Positions 12,862 through 25,200 are shown, counted from the stretch's first letter. The stretch is DNA of 64,000 nucleotides from Oxytricha trifallax (GCA_000711775.1 ARYC01000607.1:1-64000); one strand, 5' to 3'. Numbers and translations: made by a program. The notes: generated from the letters alone by a model not told the origin.

Positions 12862-13085
12862 CAAAAAAGCGTTATCATTTCTCCATTCTTTTTCATACTT
12901 AGCTCCATTAGCATGAGTGTAATTTTTCTTGTGTTTATCTTAGTCTTCAGTTGACTCATACTCGCATGTACTTCTCCATCGATCTTGGTGCCACCTCTGT
13001 AAAATAAATTTTTAGATATATTTTTTGCAACTTACATTTTATATGATAGACACTGCACCTTCTATCAGACATGTTTTCATATTCT
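12862..13085 (-). pseudogene. MORN-repeat gene fragment 1, with a 39-nt intron
   Basis: On the minus strand, in the ciliate code, a frame reads EDQDKHKKNYTHANGAKYEK followed by EWRND. This is a degenerate MORN unit (consensus YxGxWxxGxxHGxGxxxxxxG). A GTAAGTT...TTTTACAG intron of 39 nt lies at 12997-13035. The upstream exon piece begins near an ATGAAAAC. Fragment 2 (25485-25725) has the same exon pieces and an intron of the same length at the same place. Downstream of the MORN unit both copies lose coding character in a similar way. MORN proteins usually act at membranes or the cytoskeleton. This copy is a fragment in a changed frame, so I treat it as a dead gene copy or a captured piece. Confidence 0.55.
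12997..13035 (-). other. Predicted 39-nt intron in MORN fragment 1
   Basis: Minus-strand GTAAGTTGC...TTTTACAG. Same length and flanking bases as the intron at 25621-25659. Confidence 0.55.
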
Positions 13086-14510
13086 TATATTTTTATTTTA
13101 AATTCAGCTTATTTAAAAAATATTTTGATTATATATTTTATTAATCTACTCAATTATAAATTTTTTAATTTTCTAATTAAATATAAGTAGTATAAGTATT
13201 AACGTAACTGAGTTCATGTCGCATTTTAAAGCTTTTATAAAGTATTTTACGTCTATATGCAAATGTTTTATTGTTATCAAAATCATTGATTTTTCTTATG
13301 AGATTTTCTTTTCTTACTTTAGAATATCCTTTAAACAATTTTATTTAAATAATTTAATTTATTCAAAAGCTTCTCGAATATTTTCGAATAAATTTTTAAA
13401 TACTTCAATTTATAATAATAGAACATTTTTAAAAATTATAAAGTAGCAGAATTTAACTAAATTTTTCATTAAGTTTAGAGTTCATATAATTCAGTGTTAA
13501 AATTTTATTTATTGTAAGAAATTATTTGTTAAATTCTTAAGAATGTTAGCTATATTAAGTTACATATTTCTCAATTAATTAGATGATTTAAATAATATGA
13601 ATTTTCTCTCGTTTGCAGTAATTTAATAACCAAAATGTTTATTAAAAGCATATATTAAAATATAAGCTACAATTGAACTCTAAATTAAATTTCAACTGAA
13701 TGCCTAAAATATATTTTTATGTAAGAAAATTACTAGAATATAGACTTAATTCATATTTTATTAATTTTAAACGCAAAAGACGACTTGTATCGTTTGGTAA
13801 TTTGGTAATTAAAGAAAATAATAATAATACACTAAGATTTTAACCCTAGTTTATGGTAGAAATTTCTAAATAGTTCAAAGAATAGTAATGATATTTCTGC
13901 CTTCAGAAAGCAGATGCAGCATAGTAGGCTATTTAATATTTTTTGGTTAGTTTATTTATTTGAAACAAAAATCTTTAAGAAAACACTTAGAGGTGAGAAT
14001 GAAGCTAACAAGTTCATTTTGATAGTAAAATTGAAAGTCACTAACTTCAAGAGGGAGAGCTATATTTTCCTCATTAAAATATAAAAGAATAGGTATAATT
14101 TTCTAGAAATACATACTGCAAATAATGTATATTAATTTTTTTAAAAAATATTCAATTGAGTATAAATTAAGTAAAACAATTAAATATTTAACTTTAAACT
14201 CCTGAATGATTGCGTTTGAATAATTGTATAATATTTTATTTATGCTTCGTTCAACTCATTTTATTAAAGAAAAAATTAATTACACTGGACCCATGATTGC
14301 ATTTATGAGTACAACCTTATATATACTACACTAAAGATAAAAAGAAAACTCTGATTTAAAAGAAATTATCTGTAAATTACCTAGAAAATTCAAATTCTCG
14401 GAGGTATTATTAGTGCTATGGTAAGATTACTATAAAAATATTTGATAATGTTTCATGGTTAAAATTCGGAATTTATAGAAATGTCTTCAGAACTTAGAAA
14501 GATTAAAACT
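13086..14510. other. AT-rich spacer, nothing recognised
   Basis: AT-rich. A 76-codon standard-code frame at 13216-13446 has background composition and no other support. Confidence 0.45.
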
Positions 14511-14772
14511 AAACCCCGTTAATCAATTAAGAATAAAGATTGGGGATTAAGAATAACAAAATTAAAATTAAATTATAATTGTCTAAAATTAATTATAATA
14601 AGGCTAAAAACAAATATACGCACCCTGATTGGTTTATTTTATAGAGACAATTATTCTAGCCAATGATTTTAATAATTAGCCAAAACTTAAATAATTTAAG
14701 CCAATAATAATTTATTATTAATTTTATTATTCTTAATCCCCAATCTTCATTCTTAATTGACTAACGGGGTTT
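14511..14772. mobile_element. 262-bp MITE, copy 1
   Basis: Ends are inverted repeats of about 58 bp beginning AAACCCCGTTA, with the inner block AAGATTGGGGATTAAGAATA on both sides. A second, 261-bp copy at 43560-43820 matches along its whole length, including the centre (CAAATATACGCAC, TGATTGGTTTATTTTATAGA). Insertion is at a TA-rich site, probably with TA duplication. It has no coding capacity, so it is probably a non-autonomous Tc1/mariner-type element. Its C4-containing ends recall TBE ends but are not the same. Confidence 0.85.
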
Positions 14773-17339
14773 TATTACACTATTGTTATAAATCTATTTA
14801 TTTTTAATAAACTGATTCAGTTTAATATTAACTACAGATATAATTTCAAAAATTCATGATCAATAATAATTATTTTATTTTTAGGAGTCATCATATCACC
14901 TATTTCCTAAAGTATTTAAAAATTTTATGCGAATGTCAAATGATTACAATTATATAATATATACATTCCACTAGTATTAATTGTCGGAACACGATTACTA
15001 TTTTTAGTCTAGATTTATTTTATGAAAATTATATTTATAAATTTTGGGCACCAAAAGTCCAATAAATGAAGTCATTTATCAATAAGTCTATCAAGAAAAA
15101 TAACTAGGAAGATAATGAAGAAGAGAAAGAAGGATTATTTGCTTTGAGGAGTACTTTTGTTTGTAGCTTTAGGATCAACCATTCACTTTGAACCAAAATT
15201 TGTAATCAAAAATTTTAATTAGGAAGCTAGAAAGTAAGACTTTCTACTCTAGTAAAAAGTATTTTTTCAACAGAAAGATGAACAAATAATGAAAAAAGTA
15301 TTAAATTCCTTGTGAATTGCCAGATGATTGCATAAAAAATTAACTTAAATAAGATATCGATCTATAAGAAACAATTAAATATAAAAACAACAATAATATT
15401 AATTATTTATATGAGTTATTTATATGCATAAGTTTAAAACTCTATACTTATATCTCTAACTAAAAAATAAAATTCTATTTAAATATGTAAAGAACTGCTC
15501 GCTTTTGCATCAATGGTTCATTGAATTATATCGTGAAAATTTATTGATTATTCACACACTAGATATCATCATAAAAATCGAGGGCTGCCAATACTTACTT
15601 TAGATTTGCAGTAATTATATTTAGCGACATTTGAAACTTAATACCTTTTTACTCAAGCTTAATTCTGTGACAAAAAAGTAGTTAAATATCGCAAGTAAAC
15701 TTCATCCTTTTTAGTATGATCTAACTTCCAACATTGATTAATCATGCTATTACAGAATATTTATTCACTTATTTATGAGTTTCTATATTTTATAACTCAA
15801 GCTGCAGTTTTGTGAGAGAAAAAACGAAATCATTTATTTAACTTCTAATTTTTGCATTGATAAAAAGTTTATTCCAAACATTTATCCCTCGTTATTTTTA
15901 CTTTTTCTATCTTATTTTATGATAGCAATATTTAGTTATAAAAAAAAAGAATTGAAAAATATAAATCAATGTTATTTATAATAAAATGAAAACAATATTT
16001 ACAAGCAGTATTACAGTCACAAAAATATTAATTATTTTAAACATATCAAACTTAATTATTTGTATAGTGACAATCATGCTAGGAATGATGAGAGATGAGT
16101 AAAAGAATTTAATATTATTTAAAATGACCATGTTTGATTTTGAATTTCTGTGTTCATTAATATATTTAATTGAATTAATTTCTAGCTTAAGCTATTCTTA
16201 TTATTACATATCCATTTTGTTATATAAGTTTTCAATTTAATATTTTATAAAGTATTTTAATTAATCAGTTTTCTATTATTTTTATTAAATCCTTTGACCA
16301 GGTGGAATATATTCGTATTTGGAATATTATTCAGGTTTAACAATTTATTTATCAATGCCTTTATTTAAATCCAGCTAGAATAATAGAAACGTTTTAAAAA
16401 TGCTAGAAAAGATTAGTAGAGCATACTTTGATGCTATTTTATGACTGTTCTTTAATCGATATAAGATACTGTATCATTATTTTTAAGAATTACATATTTC
16501 CTGCTATAACTGGCATTAGATCATATTTTATTTACTTAGAGTCTTCCTGCGTTGAATTCTATTCTTAGATAGTCATTATTTGTGAAAGTTTTCATTAATT
16601 AGCTTTGGATTTTTCCACTTGAAAGTCGAATTTTTTCCCTATCTTTTCAAACTTATACCTGCTAATACCGAGGATTTCCTCATTTTATAAACTTAGTGAT
16701 TTGAGGCATTCAACAATTTCTATAATCTAGAGTTATAGATTTTTACATTCGATACCTTTGTGGTACTCTCATATTTTTTTTCCTTTAAATTTAAATGGAA
16801 TTGATTTAATGTTTAATATCCACTTTTTTTGTTGGAGTAAACAGATCTAGTTACTAAGATTAGCATTTATTCCACAATGCTAAAAAAATACTTGTGCTCG
16901 TCAAAAATTCTAGTGATTGAAATAAATAGACTTTTGAATATCTCTACTGTTCCAGATATTCGAATAACTTTTTCTATTCATGTTGATAATTATTAGAGAA
17001 TTTTTAATTATCTTTTAATTTCCTTAATTAATTTAGGCTCCTTGAATAAAATTAAATTATCTAAAAATGTAATTTTTTATTTTAGTTTTACATTTTATAT
17101 TTAACGAGGTTAAATGAAAATACAATAGATGAATTGAACTATTTGCAATAGTTTTTGTGAATTGTGATTTTTACTTTTAAATTATAAGCATCTTCTGTAT
17201 ATAGATGAATTTTTTATTTTTTTTTATCTCAGTTTGATAATTTGTTACTTGGATGCATTAACTAATATTTCTATTCATTTATTAGATTTAAAAAAAATTT
17301 TAATTAAAAAGTTAAAAAGTTACTAAAAGATTGTAGTGG
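14773..17339. other. AT-rich spacer, nothing recognised
   Basis: AT-rich sequence without shared repeats, RNA genes or supported frames. Confidence 0.45.
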
Positions 17340-18830
17340 ACCAGGTGAAACTGTTCTTCCTTTCATACTCCATGATAAGGTAAAGTCAGAAAAACACCCC
17401 CACTTGGTGAACTTCTTTGATTCACAAGCTACTAAGTGAGATCATAACAACCATATACTTCAAGATTGGCCAATATAATGAAGTTTATCAAACTGAAATT
17501 TCTCACAGTCAGTTGGGATATCATTAGCTCCTCTTTTAGTTTGCTGGAAATTTCCTTTCCAGCAACTAGAACTCATTTCAACTTAAGCTCTAAGGAGCCT
17601 AACACAGAAATTGATTTACCTACTTAAAGATCAATCACGATTGGCGAAGATCAAGATAGTTCCAAACCCCTAAAAAATTCCACTCAATTTTCATATAGAC
17701 AATTTCTCCTTCAACTAGTTTGAGCAAAACTGACTGAAGTAAATTAGTTGATACTCTCTACTTAACAAAGAATTAATCATCAATGATATAGTCTTAGTAA
17801 GAACTTCTACTCAAATGCTCACAAATACAAGACCTTCAAAATCTCTAAAAATTTTCCTCGTCTTCTTTGAAGAAGCACGACCCATAACTAACAAGAAACG
17901 ACATCTCCTACTAGATACTACCTTCAACACTTATTTTAGATACTAAAAAGGCGAATCTAAGTACTATTGAATTCTGAGGATAAAACACGTGTTCTCTCTA
18001 ATACGTCACGCCCTAAATTGATAGACCCCTATTTAATAACTATAACCTAATTAGAGAATCACCCAAAAATCTTATAATAATTTCTAAGTGGATCCACTTA
18101 TGACAATACAGGAATCATCAAAGTAATAAAATATTGAATATATTTAATATTATTCAATAATACCATTCACCAATACAAACAGTCATAAGTATATATAAAG
18201 AAGAAGGCAATAATCAACACCATTCTCAGAAGAAGAAAAAAAATCGTTAATAATAAAGATAAATTAAGTCGGCACCAAGCCCGACGTTTCTTTAACAAAA
18301 CCCTGAGACCCCTAAATCCCTAAACCCCATAGATAATCAAGATACTAATACTAAATAACCAATAAGAATCAAACTCGTTTACTAAAGGCTATTATAAAGA
18401 ATGTCATAATTTAATATATAATATTTAATATAAGTGCCAAAGGATTCTTCTTTATCAAATATTGAAAATTTAAAGGTTGATAACAAATGGTGCCCAGTCT
18501 GCGACTCCAGAGACTCTATGGAAAACTAATTCACACTTCTTTTCACCGACTATAAAACACAGTAAGAAATAAGAGAACACATTAGATTCAAAGTCTACGA
18601 GGAGAGTAGTTAAAGAAACCAAACAACTTAACAAACTCAATTCATCAACAGGGAAAGGGTTTACCTTGAGTAGAAAAGGTCACACAGATAACAATGAAAT
18701 CTTAGTTTGAATCAAAAAGTCAAACTGAAGTGAGAATCAGAGAGAGATTGAATAGATCACATGATATAAATTAATAAGTATTATAAAAGGGATTGACCCT
18801 TATAAGCTAACATGTTTTTTAAGATCGGGG
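17340..18830 (+). mobile_element. Possible LTR-retroelement fragment: LTR-like block plus primer-binding site
   Basis: A block clearly less AT-rich than its surroundings. It holds a TATATAAAG at about 18190, AATAAAG-type signals 60-80 bp later, and an LTR-like 3' end (...AACA). Two bases on comes TGGTGCCCAGTCTGCGACTC at 18488-18507. Reverse-complemented, this has the exact layout of a tRNA 3' end: a GANTC T-loop pentamer, then 15 nt to CCA. That is what a primer-binding site next to a 5' LTR looks like. I could not find the matching second LTR or polymerase genes in the window, so it is a fragment. Composition suggests it arrived later than the surrounding spacer. It could instead be an unrelated captured segment. 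Confidence 0.4.
18488..18507 (+). promoter_or_regulatory. Candidate tRNA primer-binding site
   Basis: TGGTGCCCAGTCTGCGACTC. Its complement ends in CCA with discriminator A, a 7-nt acceptor strand, and a T-stem strand joined to GAGTC as in GANTC. The parent tRNA was not identified. Confidence 0.45.
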
Positions 18831-19099
18831 GTCCCCATAGACCTCAATTTGATCAAATTATTATTATTATTAGATTTTAAAATAATTAAAAGAAATGAAA
18901 TTATCAATCATCCAATTATTTATAATAAAATCTTATAAATAATAATTTAATATTATACAATTAACAAATGTTCATCAAATTTATCAATATATTCAAATTA
19001 TTCTTTAAATGAATCAACATGAAGATAAATAATTCCCAAAAAAATAAGTTTTATTGCAATTAGGTGTTTCCTTAGCTTCTTAAACATTTTTTTAATTAT
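18831..19099. other. AT-rich spacer, nothing recognised
   Basis: Background composition between the LTR-like block and the kinase relic. Confidence 0.4.
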
Positions 19100-19750
19100 T
19101 TTCTTAAGGAATGTAGACTTATGAACGAGCAGTATCAAAATAAGTTGGAAAATTATGATACATAATATCAAGGGAGGCTTAGAAAAAATAAACCAAAAAC
19201 TTCCTTAAATTTGATAGGTTATTCTTGGACATGGTTTAATTTCACTACGACCTATGAAAGTTTCGAAAGATTCTAAGAAAGTACAATAAATATCCTGATC
19301 AATTAAATAGCATACTCACAGAAATGACTAAAGGTGTGATTGAGCTAAATAATTTGGAATATGTTCATAGTGATTTTAAGCCAGAAACGAAAGGATAAAA
19401 TTTTGTCCATAAAATAGTATTCATTAAAATCAATAGAGGAATCAGAAAAGATAAAGTGAAATTAGCTAAAGGCTTAGATATATCTGGCTACTTCATAATC
19501 AAAAATAAGAGGTATAATGAATATACATAGTGGGATGCTTAGGCAGTAGATGCAAAAATAATCATTGAGTGCAATATGAAAATTTTGCCTTATTTGAAAC
19601 AGAGCATTTATATGAAATCAATTAGTTTGGGTACAAAAAAATCAAGCAAGATGTTGTTTGTCTTAGATGAGATTCAAAAAATAGTTGAGATGATCTTAGC
19701 AAGATATACAGCATACCCGTGACATTATGAGAAGATATACATTACTTATT
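19100..19750 (+). pseudogene. Relic of a TBE 57-kDa kinase gene
   Basis: Under the ciliate code this aligns with the kinase part of the TBE 57-kDa gene (TBE-C about 55320-55620, TBE-B about 34300-34570). Shared landmarks: EYVHSDFKPE (TBE-C: YVHRDLKPEN), KINRGIR (TBE-C: DFNRSQR), SGYF (TBE-C: PGYF), YTQWDAQAV (TBE-C: KWDIWAL) and IECNM (TBE-C: CECDM). The catalytic HRD Asp motif has become HSD, so the domain is decayed. The N-terminal zinc fingers and the transposase are not visible nearby, so only this third of a TBE remains. Confidence 0.7.
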
Positions 19751-20821
19751 GCTAAGAGCTAAGTTCATATGATACCACAAAGATTAAGAGATAAATTTCT
19801 CAAGATTTAAATAAATATATATTAAATATATGTAAATCATGCATAAACATCGATTTCTCTACAGATCTTAATTAAAGCACAAATTTAATTTACAAATCAT
19901 ATAACTAAAACAACCTTTTACAAAATTTAATTCTCAAACTTTTAAGTGATTAAATAACAAAATAAAGCGTAACAATATTGCAAGTTTAATATTGTTAACA
20001 CAGTCAAGATGAATAATTAAATGATATTATGTATAATTTAGATAAATGTAATGAATTCCTATATTTTATGACATAAATTCAAATAAAAAAATTAAGTTAT
20101 TAAATCTTTACTCAAAATATTCAATTTACTACTAAAATATTTAGGAATTTAAATGAATTTGGTCAATAATTATTATTGTATACAGTTAAGATTATTATAT
20201 TCTTTTATATTCATTACATATTAATAAAGACTTGATTTAATAAACTATTATATTTTTAAAAAAAACTTAATTGAAATCGTAGATTTATTAAATAGAATTT
20301 ATGAGAAATTTATATAAATGAAAAAACTCAAATATATTGTAATATAATAAGTATGCGTAAAATAGACTATTATTCTTTAATTATTTTCTTCATTTCATGT
20401 TATAAAAAGCTAAAAGCACTTATTATTGCAGCTTTTGAAAATATAATAGTTCTCACTTTATGTCTGCATTCATCAAACTTAAATACACAACAAATTACTT
20501 TATTTTATTAAAATTATGTTAACATTCAAAATATTTATACAAAAATATTGTTTATTTTTTAATATTCTCATAAAGTTTCACAAATATTATTAGCGATTCT
20601 CGATATTTTTCAGACTTCTAGAAAATAAATAAAACCTTAACGATTTAATAAAATATTTTTATACAGAGGGAATAACATTTTAAGAATGAATTTTGGATAA
20701 AGTGAAAAAAACAAAATGAAAAATGAGAATTTTAAAAATCTTTTAAAAATGATTATATACTATGCTCTCTAATGTAAAGCTCTTGCAAATGAGCCATTTA
20801 GTGGATTTACTGATTCCGAGG
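19751..20821. other. AT-rich spacer, nothing recognised
   Basis: AT-rich sequence; no repeats or supported frames seen. Confidence 0.45.
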
Positions 20822-21046
20822 TCATCTAATGAATTTCCATGACCTTCTCCCGACCTTTTGAAAACCATAAAATTCGTACTAACTCACCAATTCTAAAACA
20901 AAACTTAATCTGTCTATATCTTTGCTCTGTAAAGACACGACTAATCTGATATTATATTCGTATTCAGAGAGATCAAAATTACTGGAATCATTGCATTATT
21001 TTTTTACAAGATTTATTGAAAATATAAAATACAATAGAACTCTCAT
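20822..21046 (-). CDS. Small coding-like frame with a hydrophobic N terminus (ciliate code)
   Basis: An ATG at 21046 (minus) opens a 74-residue frame to TGA at 20822-20824 with one TAA and one TAG read as Gln. It begins MRVLLYFIFSINLV, resembling a signal peptide or membrane anchor. It continues with a mixed-charge segment (FDLSEYEYNIRLVVSLQ, then SKDIDRLSF) and ends basic (KVGRRSWKFIR). The 3' part is less AT-rich than the flanks. No homologue is recognised and a frame of this length could arise by chance, so this is tentative. It lies 540 bp from another coding-like patch on the same strand (21584-21833). Confidence 0.3.
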
Positions 21047-21583
21047 GTCTTAGACTTTTTAAAAAGCATTGTAATCATAAAACAATATAAAATGGATACA
21101 GTTGTTTAAACATTGATTTATAATTTAATTAAAAAGCATTATTTTTTTAATATTAAAAATTTAATAGCCTGAATCGCCCCAATTTATAACTTAGCTTAAT
21201 TTATAAATCATAGAAATATTTAAAAAATGCAGTCTGCATTTTGAGTCCCATTTTTACTATTCTTTTATAGAAATAGGAATATATAAACTTGACGATTGTA
21301 AAAATTATTTTCTTTTATATTTTGCTTAATATTAACTTGACAAATATCTTGATATTTATATTATGATAAATAAAATAATTTTTAGTTAAATTAGCTATAA
21401 TTTTCGACTATTTGCAAATATTAAAAGTTCAGATGGTTACTGATTATTTTATAATTTTTAATTTAATTCTAGTTAAGTTAGTTATAATCAATTAGTTAAG
21501 CAAGACATTTAAAATAAAAATTGCGAAAATAATCTGCTCGTGAAATTTAAGTAGTTCATTACTTTTCCCTATGCATATCTTCC

Positions 21584-21833
21584 TCATCGCTCCTCAACAT
21601 TTCGATTTTTTCTACATTCCTCTTTGAGCAGTTTTCCTTTTCTTAAATACTAATCTCTAATGGCTACATCAGGCTGTGTCGCTTTCTTCTAAGATTTTGG
21701 TTGCTAGCTTTTATCATCTCTGGTCCCCTTTTCCTTATACATCTTGATTTCCTTGAAAGATTCTAGACCCATCGTTCGATAGATACCATTCTACCTCTGC
21801 CAGGCCTTCGCCTACATCGCTGAATTCTCCTTT
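21584..21833 (-). CDS. Coding-like patch, Lys/Gln-rich C-terminal end of an unknown protein
   Basis: A sharply bounded GC-richer segment, pyrimidine-rich on the plus strand. On the minus strand one frame is open for about 82 codons to TGA at 21584-21586, using several TAG codons as Gln. It contains SFKEIKMYKEKGTRDDKS and PDVAIRDQYLRKGKLL and ends NVEER. Polar, basic and low in hydrophobics, it resembles the C-terminal tail of a eukaryotic protein. No start codon is evident at the left (21833) boundary, where the sequence drops into AT-rich DNA. It may be a macronuclear-destined segment or a gene remnant. No family recognised. Confidence 0.38.
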
Positions 21834-23489
21834 TAATATAAATATACTAATTCAATAAATGTAATTGTTTTTAACAAAATTGTGTAGATTAAGAATTACA
21901 TATTCCGAATAAATTTCTAAAATAATTTTAGATCTTTAACAATCTTAAAAGATTATATTAATCAACAGTAATTATTTTAAAAAGAAAAATATTCCAAAAA
22001 ATAGTTTTTAAACACTAAATTTATATTAATTTAACTATTTTAGAAAATTACAATAACAACATAATAATTTGCAATAACTTTTAGGAATCTTGATACTTAT
22101 ACTTAGTTGACTATTATAATGTCTTGGTCATTGATAAAAGGATAAGAAAAAATGAATTTTATATGATAAATTGTACTATAATTAATATATAAACATAAAA
22201 AATATATTGCCAAACATTACTTATATTGCTTATTTAAAAAAATTTATCAAATTTGGGAAACTGTAATGGATATAAAGGAATGTTGATCTCGATTAAATGG
22301 CACAAGATATATACATACAAAAATTAGTTTAATCGGTGTTATCGACGTTCAATAAAACCAGAATAGTTTGAGGCTTTCAAATTTAAAATATACCGTTCAA
22401 ACTATTATGGTACTGCATTTTCAATTGTTAGTTATTTTTCCATTAATTAAGAAAATTTTATAGATTCTTACCATTTCCAAGGCATTCTTTAAATCATAGC
22501 ATATAAAAATTTCTTACATCCAAGCTTCATTTTTGCAATTAAAAATTCTTACATTGATAGAAGTTTGTTTAATTAAAATGCATACAATAATTTATACTCA
22601 TTTAGATATTTTCAATATGAATAATATCTAAATGAGTACAGCATACTAATCAAATGCTGATCTATTAGGAGAAATCCTATGTAATAAAATCAACATGTAG
22701 TTTACACAGACTCGAAGGGTTACTCTATTTGGGAAGATATTTAATAGTTAATCGATGTTAATGTCATTGTTACAATAGATTTAAACACGATTTAGAATGA
22801 GATACTCTAAAAGAAAATAAAGTGCTTCTTACAGCACAATTTTAATAGGTTAAATTTAAACAGTTGATAACTTAAACTTTCTTGTTAAATTTTCACCCTT
22901 TAGAAATAGCGTTATTATTAAAGCATAAATATGAGGTCATCCGACTTTAATCTTTATGCAAGATGATGAAAAAATTATAATATGGGGGCTCGGTTAGCGA
23001 ATTAATCAAAATAAATTATGCAGAGATTGCCTATGAGAATTATAAATAATTATTTTAAAAATAATTAAAGAGTAATTAATTTAATGAAAAGATTCAAAAA
23101 ATTTAAATAAGATTAGTTAGTGTAAAAAAGCTTAGTATTTTTTAATATTTTTAAGCAATTAATTTTTTTTATAAAAAAAAGTGACTATCTACTAGCATGC
23201 TATCAATGAAAAAAAATATTTTCGAATATTTTTATTAGATTTAATAACTTCATATATATTCTATTTAAAAATTTATAAAAGACTTTTTAACTTATTTACA
23301 ACTTGATCTTAATTTTATTAAATCGTTGAATTATAATACCATGATACACTCATAATATTGGTTACTTTTTTATTGATTAAATTAGAATTTTGTTTCACAT
23401 TTTTTTTCTTCATATTTTAAATATGGATATGTAGACAAATAGAAGATAAATGCAATAAATTTTAGTTTTTAATACGAATTTTTGTTTTT
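21834..23489. other. AT-rich spacer with one 16-bp hairpin
   Basis: No gene is supported. A perfect inverted repeat, TACTCATTTAGATATT at 22595-22610 and its complement at 22623-22638 with a 12-nt loop, is the only structure seen. It may be the remains of a palindromic element. Confidence 0.5.
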
Positions 23490-23499
23490 GTATGCCTTT

Positions 23500-24766
23500 T
23501 AGTATTTATGTATTTTATTTTTTTAAGTTGTATGATGAATTTAATTATTTTAATGATCGATCTAAGCCTATTCTAAATCACACTCTACAGCAAAGTTGTT
23601 TTATAAAATCTTTGTTATTGTTTCAATGTTTTTATCATTTAAATTAAAGAGATGGAATCTTAATTTAAACCAAAGATACCCATGAATTTTCAAATCGCAT
23701 CATATTTGTTACTTATCAATGATATAGGCACTTAATTATTGGGCAAATTTCTCTCTAACTTGGAGAGCTGTGAAGTTTTACAATAAATTTCCTGAGCTTC
23801 GTATTTCTGCTTAATCCATAGCTAACTTATATTATTGCTGACACACATTTGTTTAGGAATTTTGATTTCAATTTCTATATCTTGTATTGCCAAAATAGTG
23901 GCAGGTAAGTTTTTACTGATCTCCTTTATTTTAAAAATTGGGGTTTAGGTTTTTAGTTGTAGTAGTTATGGTTGTAGTTTTAGTTGTATTTGTTGTAGTA
24001 TTTGTTGATATTATTATAAGTGAAGTAATTGCTATTATTGTTGTTGTTGAATGAGTTGAAATAATGATGTCTAAAATTCATATTTTTTGTGTTAACATAC
24101 TCCATATTTAGAGAAATATAAATCAAATTATGATTAAAATTAATATTCAAATCTAATATTGTAATAAGTTAAATTATATATTCGAATAAATGGATTGTAT
24201 TTAAAAGCATAATTTTAAGTTGATTAATGATGATGAAGCTTTGTTACGTTAATTTCATCTATATCTCTATTTTGGGAAAGTGAATAAGTAATAAAGAATT
24301 TTTTTATTAAAATTTAATTTAAACTCATATTATTTCTTGGTTAAATTAGTGAAGAAAATTACTTTGAGACTTGTATTATTCACACTCATTATATAAAACT
24401 GCAAATATATTATGTTCTTGTTATATCTCAGAAACAAAGAACGTTGACTAAGATATCATTTTGCGAGAAGATAACTTATCATATCATAAATCTAAAAGAC
24501 TCAAGAAAGGAATAAGAGACTAAGTATAAAAACTGTGTTTAATGTTTCTTAAAGTCCTTAGTTTATTGGAATTTAATTATATTGGAGGCTATATTATTAG
24601 GGATTACAGGAAATCACTGATTTATATCTTAATGCATGACTTATATATCTATTCTACGAATTTATTAAATTTTGCTACTAAAAGAGTCAGCGATGGGAAA
24701 GCTTAACTGTGCGCAGGAGAAGGAAGATTTTATGTTTATAAATAAGTTTTACATTTAAATGAATGA
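23500..24766 (+). pseudogene. TBE-D transposase relic
   Basis: Aligns with TBE-C 51990-53009. Recognisable stretches include the segment around 23700-23830 (LINDIGTQLLGKFLSN region), the GATGAAG of the first catalytic Asp near 24228, and the second catalytic region near 24455-24490. The C-terminal RVSDGKAQ...EGRFYVYKQVLHLNE ends in TGA at 24764-24766. An insertion of roughly 280 bp with a G/T-rich strand bias splits the first third. Many stops and shifts; not functional. Confidence 0.8.
23835..24115. other. Insertion in the TBE-D transposase relic, partly G/T-repetitive
   Basis: This stretch has no counterpart in other TBEs. Near its start it carries CCAAAATAGTGGCAG, the inner motif of the palindromic TTGTAGG family. 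It is followed by about 110 bases of GTTGTA/GTTGTT-like repeats with almost no C on the plus strand (about 23940-24055). Confidence 0.45.
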
Positions 24767-24769
24767 ATA

Positions 24770-25200
24770 AGTTTACATATTGAATAAAACTTTTAAAATT
24801 TTGCTTCTTTTTCTGTTTTCTCTTATGGTTTGTTTTAGCCAATTTTTCCTTTTCTTAGTGCCATCTTATGCATCTATCTTAATCTTATCTGGTTTTTATA
24901 GATCATTGAAAAGACTCTAACTTATTTTAGGTTTTACTTAAGATTTCTCTTTGTTTAATTTGCAGAGCACTTAAATCAAATATTTAGCAATGCTAGGTTT
25001 ATATATAGTTAAAAGTATAAGCATACATAAAATGAAAGGATGCTATTGCAATTTCTTGAGCCAGGTATCACTGATTTTAATTCCATGCATTTCTTTTTCT
25101 TCACAAGAGATTCTGGAGCGTTTCTTGTTAACCTCGTTTAATTTACTTGTTTCATAATTCTAAGTACACCAAAAATGAAATTTCTCTTTAGAATAAAAAT
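24770..25200 (-). pseudogene. TBE-D '22 kDa' gene relic
   Basis: Matches TBE-C 53016-53440 on the minus strand, including the C-terminal codons around 24840-24900 and the region of the 26-nt intron near 24985-25015, which is degraded. Homology fades at about 25200, where foreign sequence begins. Confidence 0.7.
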
